Of a stretch of 64,000 nt of DNA, positions 55,465 through 62,969 are shown in pieces. This DNA is from JAJXXT01 sp963764465 (lineage in GTDB: Bacteria; Pseudomonadota; Alphaproteobacteria; Acetobacterales; Acetobacteraceae), in NCBI GenBank assembly GCA_963764465.1, contig CAVXSO010000006.1, positions 186,001-250,000 of the forward strand. The letters run 5' to 3'. The notes below the pieces were generated by a model that worked only from the letters and a program-made list of their open reading frames with translations, was not told the origin of the DNA and made no database searches. The position numbers and the translations under genes are program-made. Within the stretch, counting starts at the first letter, position 1. Every line of letters starts with the position of its first letter.

Positions 55465-56691
55465 GTGGTCGGCGGGCGGCTGCTCGCCGACCTCCGCCCG
55501 CTCCGCGAGTCGGCGGCCTATCGCCGGCTCTGGATCGGGCAGACGCTCTCGGGGATCGGCGCGCAGGTCACCGCCGTCGCGGTGCCGATCCAGATCTACG
55601 GCCAGACGCATTCCTCGCTCGCCGTCGGGCTGACCGGCCTCGCTTCCGGCATCCCGCTGGTCGCGATCGGCCTGCTCGGCGGGCTGATCGCTGACCGCGT
55701 GGAGCGGCGGGGGCTGGTGCTGATCACCAGCTCCTCGCTGGCACTGGTCTCCGCGGCATTCGTGGCGCAGGCCTGGCTCGGCCTTGCCAGCACGCTGCTG
55801 CTCTACGCGCTGGTCGCCGTGCAATCCTGCCTGTTCGCGCTGGACGCGCCGGCGCGGCGTACCTTCATCCCACGGCTGCTGCCGGCGGAACGGATGCTGG
55901 CGGCCTCGGCGCTGAGCCAGTTCTCGTTCCAGGGCAGTGTGATGCTGGGGCCGCTGCTGGCCGGATTCCTGGTCGCCTGGGCTGGCCTGCCCGCGGCCTA
56001 TCTTTTCGACGTCGCAAGCTTCGTCGCCGCCATCTGGGGTGTCTTCGGCCTGCCACGCATGGAGCCTGACGGCAAATCGCGGCCGGGCCTGCGCGAGGCG
56101 CTCGAGGGATTTCGTTTCGTCGCCAGAACACCGATCCTGGCGGCGATGGCGCTGACCGATGTCTCCGCCATGCTCTTCGGCATGCCGCGCGCGCTGTTCC
56201 CAGCCCTCGCTGCCCTTCGTTTCGGTGGCGGCGCCAGCACCGTCGGCATGCTCTATGCCGCGATCGCGGTGGGCGGCTTCGCGGCCTCGGTGCTTTCCGG
56301 CCCGCTCGCCCGCGTCCGCCGCCAGGGCGCTGTCGTGGCGCTGTCGGCCGGCATGTGGGGGCTGGCCACCGCTCTCTTCACGCTTACCACGCACCTGCCC
56401 CTGGCGCTGGCTCTCCTCGCGATCGCGGGCGCCTGCGACCTGGTAAGCGTCGTGTTGCGCCAGACAATGCAGATGGTGCTGACACCCGATGCGCTGCGCG
56501 GTCGGGTGGGCGCGTTCGGCTTTGCCGCCGGCAGTGTCGGGCCGCGGCTCGGCGACGTGGAGTCGGGCCTGGTCGCCGCCATGTTCTCGCCCGTCACCAG
56601 CGCCGTCAGCGGTGGCGTTGCCTGCATGTTCTGCGTGGCGCTGCTCGCCTGGCGCCTGCCCGCGATCCGCCGCTACACCGCCTGGACCTGA
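55465..56691 (+). CDS. MFS transporter, EntS/MFS_3-like exporter
   Basis: 408 residues from GTG 55465. About 11-12 membrane helices; starts with RESAAYRRLWIGQTLSGIGAQVTAVAVP, has the GLIADRVERR loop between helices 2 and 3 and LFALDAPARRTFIPRLLP, typical of the enterobactin-exporter-like branch. It probably exports a small molecule; coupling to the flavin reductase suggests a redox-active or quinone-like compound (inference). Confidence 0.85.
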   Translation: MVGGRLLADLRPLRESAAYRRLWIGQTLSGIGAQVTAVAVPIQIYGQTHSSLAVGLTGLASGIPLVAIGLLGGLIADRVERRGLVLITSSSLALVSAAFVAQAWLGLASTLLLYALVAVQSCLFALDAPARRTFIPRLLPAERMLAASALSQFSFQGSVMLGPLLAGFLVAWAGLPAAYLFDVASFVAAIWGVFGLPRMEPDGKSRPGLREALEGFRFVARTPILAAMALTDVSAMLFGMPRALFPALAALRFGGGASTVGMLYAAIAVGGFAASVLSGPLARVRRQGAVVALSAGMWGLATALFTLTTHLPLALALLAIAGACDLVSVVLRQTMQMVLTPDALRGRVGAFGFAAGSVGPRLGDVESGLVAAMFSPVTSAVSGGVACMFCVALLAWRLPAIRRYTAWT

Positions 56692-57228
56692 CCACAGCGC
56701 CTCGCGGAAACCGGGCCATGCGCCTGGTTCCGGCCAGGCCAATCGCTGCGTGGTGTGCTGCTCGGCGCAGTGCTGCTTGGCATGGCTGTACCCGCGGGCC
56801 CGGACATCCAGACCGTCCTCGTCGTCCCGGTCGACGTCGCCGGCCGCGACGCCATGGCGCCCGCAACCAAGTCTGGCGCTACCCGCCGCGGACGATCGAG
56901 TAAAACTGGCGGGACGGTCCGGGGATCCGCGCGGGTGCGCGGCAGACGTTTCGAAGCGACACCGTCCGGCGGCAATGCCTGGGCCGGTCCAGCGCCGGCA
57001 CGGCTTGCCCGCTCGGGGCCGGCCAGACGCCCCGTCGAGAGGTCACACCCATGTGGGCTGAAATTACTCGGCCCAGACCGGTTGCCCGTACAGGGGCGGG
57101 AGAACCAAAGGCGCCAGGATCCGGATCGTCAGGCGCCCCCTTCCGGTCGAGACCCGACCCCGCGATCCCCGCGCTCTCTTCGATTTCCTGGCTCGCTTCA
57201 ATGATCGGATAGACACGCCGTCAAAAAT
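56692..57228. other. Gene-poor region (537 bp)
   Basis: No convincing gene. A plus-strand frame from about 56745 begins with a hydrophobic stretch (RGVLLGAVLLGMAVPA) and then loses coding character in Arg/Pro-rich sequence, so it may be a decayed small secreted protein. A 53-codon frame at 57051 is annotated separately as a possible transposase remnant. Confidence 0.5.
57051..57212 (+). mobile_element. Possible IS5-family transposase N-terminal remnant
   Basis: A 53-codon frame starts MWAEITRPR, which resembles the common beginning of alphaproteobacterial IS5-family transposases (MWxEITRxx). The match ends after nine residues and no DDE region or terminal repeats were found, so only a relic, if real. 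Confidence 0.2.
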
Positions 57229-58938
57229 TCACCTGCGGGCGGGAATACAGAACGCGAAGTCGCAGCCCTGATCGGCCTGCGTCACCTGCTCACGATAGAG
57301 CCGCAGATAGCCACGATCGGCACCCGTTGGCGGGGCAGGGGGCACCCATGCGGCACGTCGCGCCGCCAATTCCTCCTCCGAAACGAGCAGGTCGAGCCGC
57401 CGCGCCTCGGTATCCAGCCGAATTCGGTCGCCGTCGCGCACCAGCGCCAGCGGTCCGCCGGCCGCGGCCTCCGGCGCGCAATGCAGCACGATGGCGCCGA
57501 ACGCCGTGCCGCTCATCCGCGCGTCGGAAATCCGCACCATGTCGGCCACCCCCGCCCGCGCGAGTTTTTTCGGGATCGGAATATACCCCGCCTCCGGCAT
57601 GCCCGGCGCCCCGATCGGCCCCGCGTTGCGCAACACCAGGATGTCCTCCTGCCGCACGTCCAGCGCCTCGTCGTCGAGCCGCGCCGTCATGTCCTCGAGG
57701 CCGTCGAACACCACCGCGCGGCCTTCGTGCTTCAGCAGCGCCGGCGTCGCGGCGGAACGCTTGATGAGCGCCCCAAGCGGCACCAGGTTGCCGTGCAGCA
57801 CCGCAAGCCCGCCACCGACGGAGATCGGGTCCGAAGCCGAACGAATGACCGTCTGTCCCGGCACATCCTCGGCAGCCGCGATCACATCCGCGATCGTCCC
57901 GCCCCCCACCGTGCGGGCGCCGGTATCGAGGAACGGCGCCAGCTCCCGCAGCAGGCGCGGCACGCCGCCCGCATGGTGGAAATGCTCCATGTAGCCGGCG
58001 CCGCTGGGCTTGAGGTCCACCAGCACCGGTACGTCGCGCCCGATCGCATCGAACGCATCGAGATCGAGCTTGATGCCGAGCCGTCCCGCGACCGCCGTGT
58101 AGTGGATGAGTGCGTTGGTCGAGCCGCCGATCGCCTGCAGCACCACCAGCATGTTGCGCAGCGCCGCCGGCGTCAGCAGGTCACGCAGCGTTGTCCCCTC
58201 GCGCGCGAGCCGCACGGCGGCCGCCCCGGAGGCTTCGGCGACGCGCAACCGGTCCGCGTGTGTGGCGGGCGCCGTGCCGCCGCCGGGCAGCGTCAGGCCG
58301 CCGGCCTCCGCCATCGAGGCAACCGTGGAGGCGGTGCCCATCACCATGCAGGTGCCGCGCGTCGGCGCCAGTCGTCCCGAAATCGCATCGATTTCCGCCT
58401 CGTCGATCCTCCCTGCCCGGTGCTGTGCCCAGAGCCGCCGGCAATCCGTGCAGGCGCCGAGGATCTCGCCCTTGTGGTGGCCCACCAGCATCGGCCCGGT
58501 CGGCAGCACGATCGCGGGGATGTTGGCGCTCGCCGCCCCCATCATCAGCGCCGGCAGCGTCTTGTCGCAGCCACCGATCAGCAGCACGGCGTCCATCGGC
58601 TGTGCGCGGATCATCTCCTCCGCATCGAGCGCCATCAGGTTGCGCAGGAACATGCTCGTCGGGTGCGAAAAACTCTCGTGGATGGAGATGGTCGGGAACG
58701 CCATCGGCAGCCCGCCCGCGAGCATGATGCCGCGCCGTGCCGCCTCGATCAGGTCCGGCACGTTGCCGTGGCACGGGTTGAAGTCGCTCATCGTGTTCGT
58801 GAGCCCGATGATGGGCCGGTCGAGCGCGTCGTCGGTGAAGCCCATCGCCTTGATGAAGGCGCGGCGCAGGAAAAGCGAAAACCCCGCGTCGCCATAGGTC
58901 GCGAGCCCCTTGCGCAGGCCGGTTGGTGGCTTCGCCAT
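57229..58938 (-). CDS. IlvD/Edd-family dehydratase (sugar-acid dehydratase type)
   Basis: 569 residues from ATG 58938. Three cysteines in positions that bind the [2Fe-2S] cluster of arabinonate/xylonate-type dehydratases: Cys56 (NPCHGNVPD), Cys124 with the Mg-binding Asp-Lys (GGCDKTLPA) and Cys197 (RGTCMVMG). Dehydrates a polyhydroxy acid to a 2-oxo-3-deoxy acid; true IlvD is possible but the neighbours are not biosynthetic. The start overlaps the DUF3237 stop as TGATG. Confidence 0.88.
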   Translation of the reverse strand: MAKPPTGLRKGLATYGDAGFSLFLRRAFIKAMGFTDDALDRPIIGLTNTMSDFNPCHGNVPDLIEAARRGIMLAGGLPMAFPTISIHESFSHPTSMFLRNLMALDAEEMIRAQPMDAVLLIGGCDKTLPALMMGAASANIPAIVLPTGPMLVGHHKGEILGACTDCRRLWAQHRAGRIDEAEIDAISGRLAPTRGTCMVMGTASTVASMAEAGGLTLPGGGTAPATHADRLRVAEASGAAAVRLAREGTTLRDLLTPAALRNMLVVLQAIGGSTNALIHYTAVAGRLGIKLDLDAFDAIGRDVPVLVDLKPSGAGYMEHFHHAGGVPRLLRELAPFLDTGARTVGGGTIADVIAAAEDVPGQTVIRSASDPISVGGGLAVLHGNLVPLGALIKRSAATPALLKHEGRAVVFDGLEDMTARLDDEALDVRQEDILVLRNAGPIGAPGMPEAGYIPIPKKLARAGVADMVRISDARMSGTAFGAIVLHCAPEAAAGGPLALVRDGDRIRLDTEARRLDLLVSEEELAARRAAWVPPAPPTGADRGYLRLYREQVTQADQGCDFAFCIPARR

Positions 58939-59411
58939 CACAGCACCTCGAAGAAATCGAGTTCCACGGAGTCCGGCCGCCGCGCTGCCTTGCAGACGAA
59001 GATCGCGCGCGCCATCCAGAAATGCGGCCCCGGCGGTGCCTCCAGCCGCGGCGTCGCGCGGAAATAGATCAGCGCGGGATCCACCGTCTCGCCCGCCGCG
59101 AGCCGCGCCAGCAGTTCTGGCGGGCCGTGGCGGAGGCCGCGGTTCACCACCGTGATCAGCGTGCCGTCCGCCGCCTCGATGACGTAGCGCGCGACGAGGT
59201 CGGCGGTACCGTCCGGGAGGATCACCTGCCAGTCCGCGCCCCCCGGCAGTACGCGGCCGCTGAGCCGCGGGCCCGCGACCGTTCCGCCGGTGATCGGGAT
59301 CATGCGGCGGCGGATGTCCATCGCGGCGTCGGTATCGACCGGTCTGGCGACGCTGGCGCGAACCTGAAAGGCGAAGCGCAATTGCGGGGGCGTGGGGTCA
59401 TGCGGTGCCAT
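58938..59411 (-). CDS. DUF3237-family protein
   Basis: 157 residues from ATG 59411; longer upstream frames lack support. DUF3237 beta-barrel: IPITGGTVAGPRLSGRVLPGGADWQ, then DLVARYVIEAADGTLITVVNRG and YFRATPRLEAPPGPH. Structures of this family are calycin-like barrels of uncertain function, often next to aromatic or sugar-acid catabolic genes. Coupled to the IlvD/Edd gene and likely to support the same pathway. Confidence 0.82.
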   Translation of the reverse strand: MAPHDPTPPQLRFAFQVRASVARPVDTDAAMDIRRRMIPITGGTVAGPRLSGRVLPGGADWQVILPDGTADLVARYVIEAADGTLITVVNRGLRHGPPELLARLAAGETVDPALIYFRATPRLEAPPGPHFWMARAIFVCKAARRPDSVELDFFEVL

Positions 59412-59517
59412 GGCGTGACGATGGCGCCGCGGCCCGAGCCTGACAAGGACGCCCGGCGCGAAGGGCGTTGCCGACTGCCGCGAGGCGTGCTGCGATGGAG
59501 CAAACCGGAGGAACGCC

Positions 59518-60318
59518 ATGCTCAACCGTTTCGTCGCCGCCGCGCTCGCGCTCGCCGCCAGCTGCGGCATCGCTCTTGCCCAGACCGCGCCCGCAGCGCC
59601 AACCGCACCCGCTTCCCGGCTCGACGCCATCGTCGCCGCGGGGGTGCTGCGCGTCGGCAGCACTGGCGACTACCGGCCCTTCACCGCGCGCGATCCAAAG
59701 ACCGGCGAGTTCTCCGGCTTCGACATTGATCTCGCCAAGAGTTTGGCCGATGCGATGGGCGTGAAGCTTGTCGTCGTGCCGACCGCCTGGCCGAAGATGA
59801 TGGCCGACTTCAAGGCCGACAAATTCGACATCGCGATGGGCGGCGTCTCCGTCACCTATCCGCGCCAGCTCGTCGGCGTCTTCTCCATCCCCTACATGCA
59901 CGAAGGCAAGACGCCGATCACCGCCTGCGCCAATGTGGCGAAGTTTGCGACACTCGCCGAAATCGACAAGCCGGATGTCCGCGTCATCACCAACCCGGGC
60001 GGCACCAACGAGGCGTTCGACCGCGCACATTTCAAGGCCGCGAAGATCATTGTCTTCCCCGACAACACGAAGATCTTCGACGAGCTGGCCGCCGGCAAGG
60101 CGGACCTCATGATCACCGACGCCTCGGAGACGCGATTCCAGGCGAACGTGCACAAGGGGGTGCTCTGCTCCGTGCACCCGGACAAGCCGTTCGACTTCGC
60201 AGAAAAGGCCTACTGGATGCAGCGGGACTTCGCGCTCAAGGCGTTCGTGGACCAGTGGCTGCACACCTCGATGCAGAACGGCGTCTACCAGGCCATCTTC
60301 AAGAAATACTTCGGCTGA
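59518..60318 (+). CDS. Periplasmic cyclohexadienyl dehydratase (PheC)-like protein of the SBP_bac_3 fold
   Basis: 266 residues. Signal peptide (cleavage near ALAQ, residue 22), then an SBP_bac_3 domain. LDAIVAAGVLRVGSTGDYRPF, FDIAMGGVSVT and NPGGTNEAF resemble PheC, the periplasmic prephenate/arogenate dehydratase that evolved from amino-acid-binding proteins; Glu165 of GGTNE is the probable counterpart of its general acid. No permease or ATPase lies nearby, which favours an enzyme over a transporter component. ATG follows CGGAGGAACGCC. Divergent from DUF3237. Confidence 0.75.
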   Translation: MLNRFVAAALALAASCGIALAQTAPAAPTAPASRLDAIVAAGVLRVGSTGDYRPFTARDPKTGEFSGFDIDLAKSLADAMGVKLVVVPTAWPKMMADFKADKFDIAMGGVSVTYPRQLVGVFSIPYMHEGKTPITACANVAKFATLAEIDKPDVRVITNPGGTNEAFDRAHFKAAKIIVFPDNTKIFDELAAGKADLMITDASETRFQANVHKGVLCSVHPDKPFDFAEKAYWMQRDFALKAFVDQWLHTSMQNGVYQAIFKKYFG

Positions 60319-60325
60319 CCGCGGT

Positions 60326-60354
60326 TTGACGCCGCGCCGGCCAATACGTATAGC
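60326..60354 (+). promoter_or_regulatory. Sigma-70 promoter of the ech-fcs-thiolase operon
   Basis: TTGACG (60326-60331), 17-base spacer, TATAGC (60349-60354). Transcription would start near 60361, about 40 bases before ATG 60403. The best promoter match in the window. Confidence 0.65.
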
Positions 60355-60402
60355 CCATAACTAAATCGGAAAACATTCCGGGCCGGGAGAGTGGGCAGGA
60401 CC

Positions 60403-61176
60403 ATGGGCGGCAATCTGCGCGCGCGCGTCGAGGATGGTGTCGCCGTCGTCACGCTGGCGCGGCCGCATAAGCGCAACGCGATCGACGACGCGACGGTGGC
60501 GGAGATCGCTGGCTTCTTCGCCGCCCCGCCGCCGGAGGCACGCGCGGTGGTTCTGCACGGCGAGGGCGAGCATTTCTCCGCCGGCCTGGACCTCTCCACG
60601 CTCACCGAGCGCAATGCGGAGCAGGGGATTGCGCATTCCCGCGCCTGGCACAGTGCGTTCCGCGCCATCGAGTTCGGCGGGATCCCCGTTGTCGCGGTGC
60701 TCCATGGCGCGGTGGTTGGCGGCGGGCTCGAGCTTGCCGCCGCCTGCCATATCCGCGTTGCGGAGACGAGCGCGTTCTACGCGCTGCCGGAGGGTGCGCG
60801 CGGCATCTACGTCGGTGGCGGTGCCTCGGTGCGGCTTGCACGCCTCATCGGTGTCGCGCGGATGGCGGACATGATGCTCACCGGCCGCTCCTACACTGCC
60901 GCGGAGGGCGCCGCGCTCGGCTTCTCGCAATATGTCGTGCCAGACGGGGAGGGGCTGGCGAAGGGCATGGCGCTTGCCCGCCGCGCGGCGGAGAACGCGC
61001 CGCTCACCAATTTCGCGATCCTGCAGGCGCTGCCCCGCATTGCCGCGGCGGACCCGGAAACGGGGCTGCTGATGGAAAGCCTGATGAGCGCCATCGCCCA
61101 GGATTCCGTGGAGGCGAAGCGTCGGCTCGCCGCCTTCCTGGAAGGCCGCGCGGCGAAAGTGGCGCGGCCGGAATGA
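60403..61176 (+). CDS. Enoyl-CoA hydratase/crotonase-family protein
   Basis: 257 residues from ATG 60403 (GTG 60391 is in frame). Crotonase fold with oxyanion-hole loops GEHFSAGLDL and GAVVGGGLELA and a Glu in LPEGARGIYVGGGASVRL; the second hydratase Glu is not obvious, as in several specialised crotonases. With the feruloyl-CoA synthetase it may hydrate or cleave phenylpropenoyl-CoA. Its stop overlaps the next start (ATGA 61173-61176). Confidence 0.88.
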   Translation: MGGNLRARVEDGVAVVTLARPHKRNAIDDATVAEIAGFFAAPPPEARAVVLHGEGEHFSAGLDLSTLTERNAEQGIAHSRAWHSAFRAIEFGGIPVVAVLHGAVVGGGLELAAACHIRVAETSAFYALPEGARGIYVGGGASVRLARLIGVARMADMMLTGRSYTAAEGAALGFSQYVVPDGEGLAKGMALARRAAENAPLTNFAILQALPRIAAADPETGLLMESLMSAIAQDSVEAKRRLAAFLEGRAAKVARPE

Positions 61177-62969
61177 CAGTACCGTTCCGCAACGTCCGCC
61201 TGGGATCGCTGGAGGCCGATTTCGAGCGCCGCGCCGATGCCTCGCTGCTGGTCACGCCGCGCGCCGCGATCGGCCCCTATCCGCGCAGCCTTACGCAACG
61301 CCTGGAACACTGGGCGAATGTGGCACCCGCGCGCACGCTTTTCGCCCGGCGCGAGTACGGCGCCTGGCGCCACGTGAGCTATGGCGAGGCGTGGGAAGCG
61401 GTGCGCGCGCTCGGCCAGGCGCTGATCGAGCGCGGGCTCGGCGCCGACCGCCCGGTCGCGGTGCTTTCCGGCAACGATATCGAGCACGGGCTGCTCGGCC
61501 TCGCCTGCATCCATGTCGGCGTGCCCTATACCCCAATTTCCACGGCGTATTCGCTGATCTCGAAGGATTTTTCGAAGCTGCGGCACATTCTCGGCCAGTT
61601 GCGGCCGGGGTTGATCTTCGCCGCCGATGGCGAGGCCCATGCCCGCGCCTTTCCGGTGCTGCCGCCGCAAGCGGAACTCGTGGTGGCGCACGGGCTATCC
61701 AACGCCCGTGCGATGACCTCCTTCGCCGATCTCCTGGCGACGCGCCCGACGCGGGCCGTGGATGACGCCGCCGCTCGTGTCGGCCCCGATACGGTCGCCA
61801 AGCTGCTCTACACCTCGGGCTCCACGGGCCAGCCGAAGGGCGTGATCAACACGCAGAGGATGCTGTGCAGCAACCAGGCGCAGCTGCTTGCCTGCTATCC
61901 GTTCTTCGCCGAGGAACCGCCGGTGCTGGTGGACTGGCTGCCGTGGAACCATACGTTCGGCGGCAACCACAATATCGGCATCGTGGTGCAGAATGGCGGC
62001 AGCCTCTTCATCGACGACGGCCGCCCGACCGCGGAGATGTTCGCCCAGACCGCGCGCAACCTGCGCGAGATCGCGCCCACGGTCTACTTCAACGTGCCCA
62101 AGGGTTACGAGGAACTTCTCGCGGCGCTGCGTGCGGATGCGGAGCTCGCGCGCAATTTCTTCAGCCGCGTGCGGATGCTGTTCTACGCCGGCGCCTCGCT
62201 TGCGCCGCATGTCTGGAAGGGGCTCGAGGATGTCGCGGCGGAGACGGTCGGTGAGCGCATCATGATGATGACCGGCCTCGGCGCTACCGAGACCGCGCCC
62301 TTCGCCATCGCCACGCGGCCGGATTGCACTGGCCCCGGAATTGTTGGCCTGCCGGCGCCGGGTGTGGTGCTGAAGCTTGTGCCCAACGGCACGAAGCTGG
62401 AGGCGCGGGTGAAGGGGCCCAATATCACCCCGGGCTACTGGCGCGACGAGGAAAAGACCAGGGCGGCCTTTGACGAGGAGGGGTTTTACCAGTTCGGTGA
62501 CGCGCTCGCCTTCGTCGACGAAGCGCGCCCGGAGCTCGGTTTTCGCTTCGATGGGCGCGTGTCGGAGGATTTCAAGCTCGCGACCGGCACGTGGGTCAGC
62601 GTCGGTCCGTTGCGCGCGCACCTGATCCGCGAACTCGCCCCCTATGCCCGCGACGTGGTGGTCGCCGGCGCCGACCGCGACGATATCCGCGTGCTGATCA
62701 TTCCGGATACGTCCGCGCGCGCCGCAGGGGCAAAGGCCGAGATCGCAACGCGCCTGCGCGCGCTGGCCGCGGCCGCCACGGGCAGCTCCATGCGTGTCGT
62801 CCGCGCGGCGCTGCTTTGGTCGCCGCTCTCCATCGATGCCGGCGAGGTCACGGACAAGGGCTCGGTCAACCAGCGTGCGGTGCTGGCGACACGGCGTGAT
62901 CTGGTGGAGCAACTCTATGCGACCGACGCCGGGGCGGAGGGTACGGAAATCGTGATGGAGATGCAATGA
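61173..62969 (+). CDS. fcs: Feruloyl-CoA synthetase-like acid:CoA ligase
   Basis: 598 residues, the length of Fcs. ANL motif LLYTSGSTGQPKGVINTQRM (about 211), VDWLPWNHTFGGNHN, GLGATETAPFA and YWRDEEKTRAAFDEEGFYQFGDA. The early PYTPISTAYSLISKDFSKLRHI segment is characteristic of feruloyl-CoA synthases. Activates hydroxycinnamic acids such as ferulate, coumarate or caffeate. Coupled on both sides by ATGA overlaps to the crotonase and the thiolase. Confidence 0.88.
   Translation: MTVPFRNVRLGSLEADFERRADASLLVTPRAAIGPYPRSLTQRLEHWANVAPARTLFARREYGAWRHVSYGEAWEAVRALGQALIERGLGADRPVAVLSGNDIEHGLLGLACIHVGVPYTPISTAYSLISKDFSKLRHILGQLRPGLIFAADGEAHARAFPVLPPQAELVVAHGLSNARAMTSFADLLATRPTRAVDDAAARVGPDTVAKLLYTSGSTGQPKGVINTQRMLCSNQAQLLACYPFFAEEPPVLVDWLPWNHTFGGNHNIGIVVQNGGSLFIDDGRPTAEMFAQTARNLREIAPTVYFNVPKGYEELLAALRADAELARNFFSRVRMLFYAGASLAPHVWKGLEDVAAETVGERIMMMTGLGATETAPFAIATRPDCTGPGIVGLPAPGVVLKLVPNGTKLEARVKGPNITPGYWRDEEKTRAAFDEEGFYQFGDALAFVDEARPELGFRFDGRVSEDFKLATGTWVSVGPLRAHLIRELAPYARDVVVAGADRDDIRVLIIPDTSARAAGAKAEIATRLRALAAAATGSSMRVVRAALLWSPLSIDAGEVTDKGSVNQRAVLATRRDLVEQLYATDAGAEGTEIVMEMQ

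Noticed and set aside
56755..57204. Plus-strand frame of 149 codons in the gene-poor region as a real gene
   Set aside because: Only the first 25 residues look protein-like; the remainder is Arg/Pro/Ser-rich shadow sequence.
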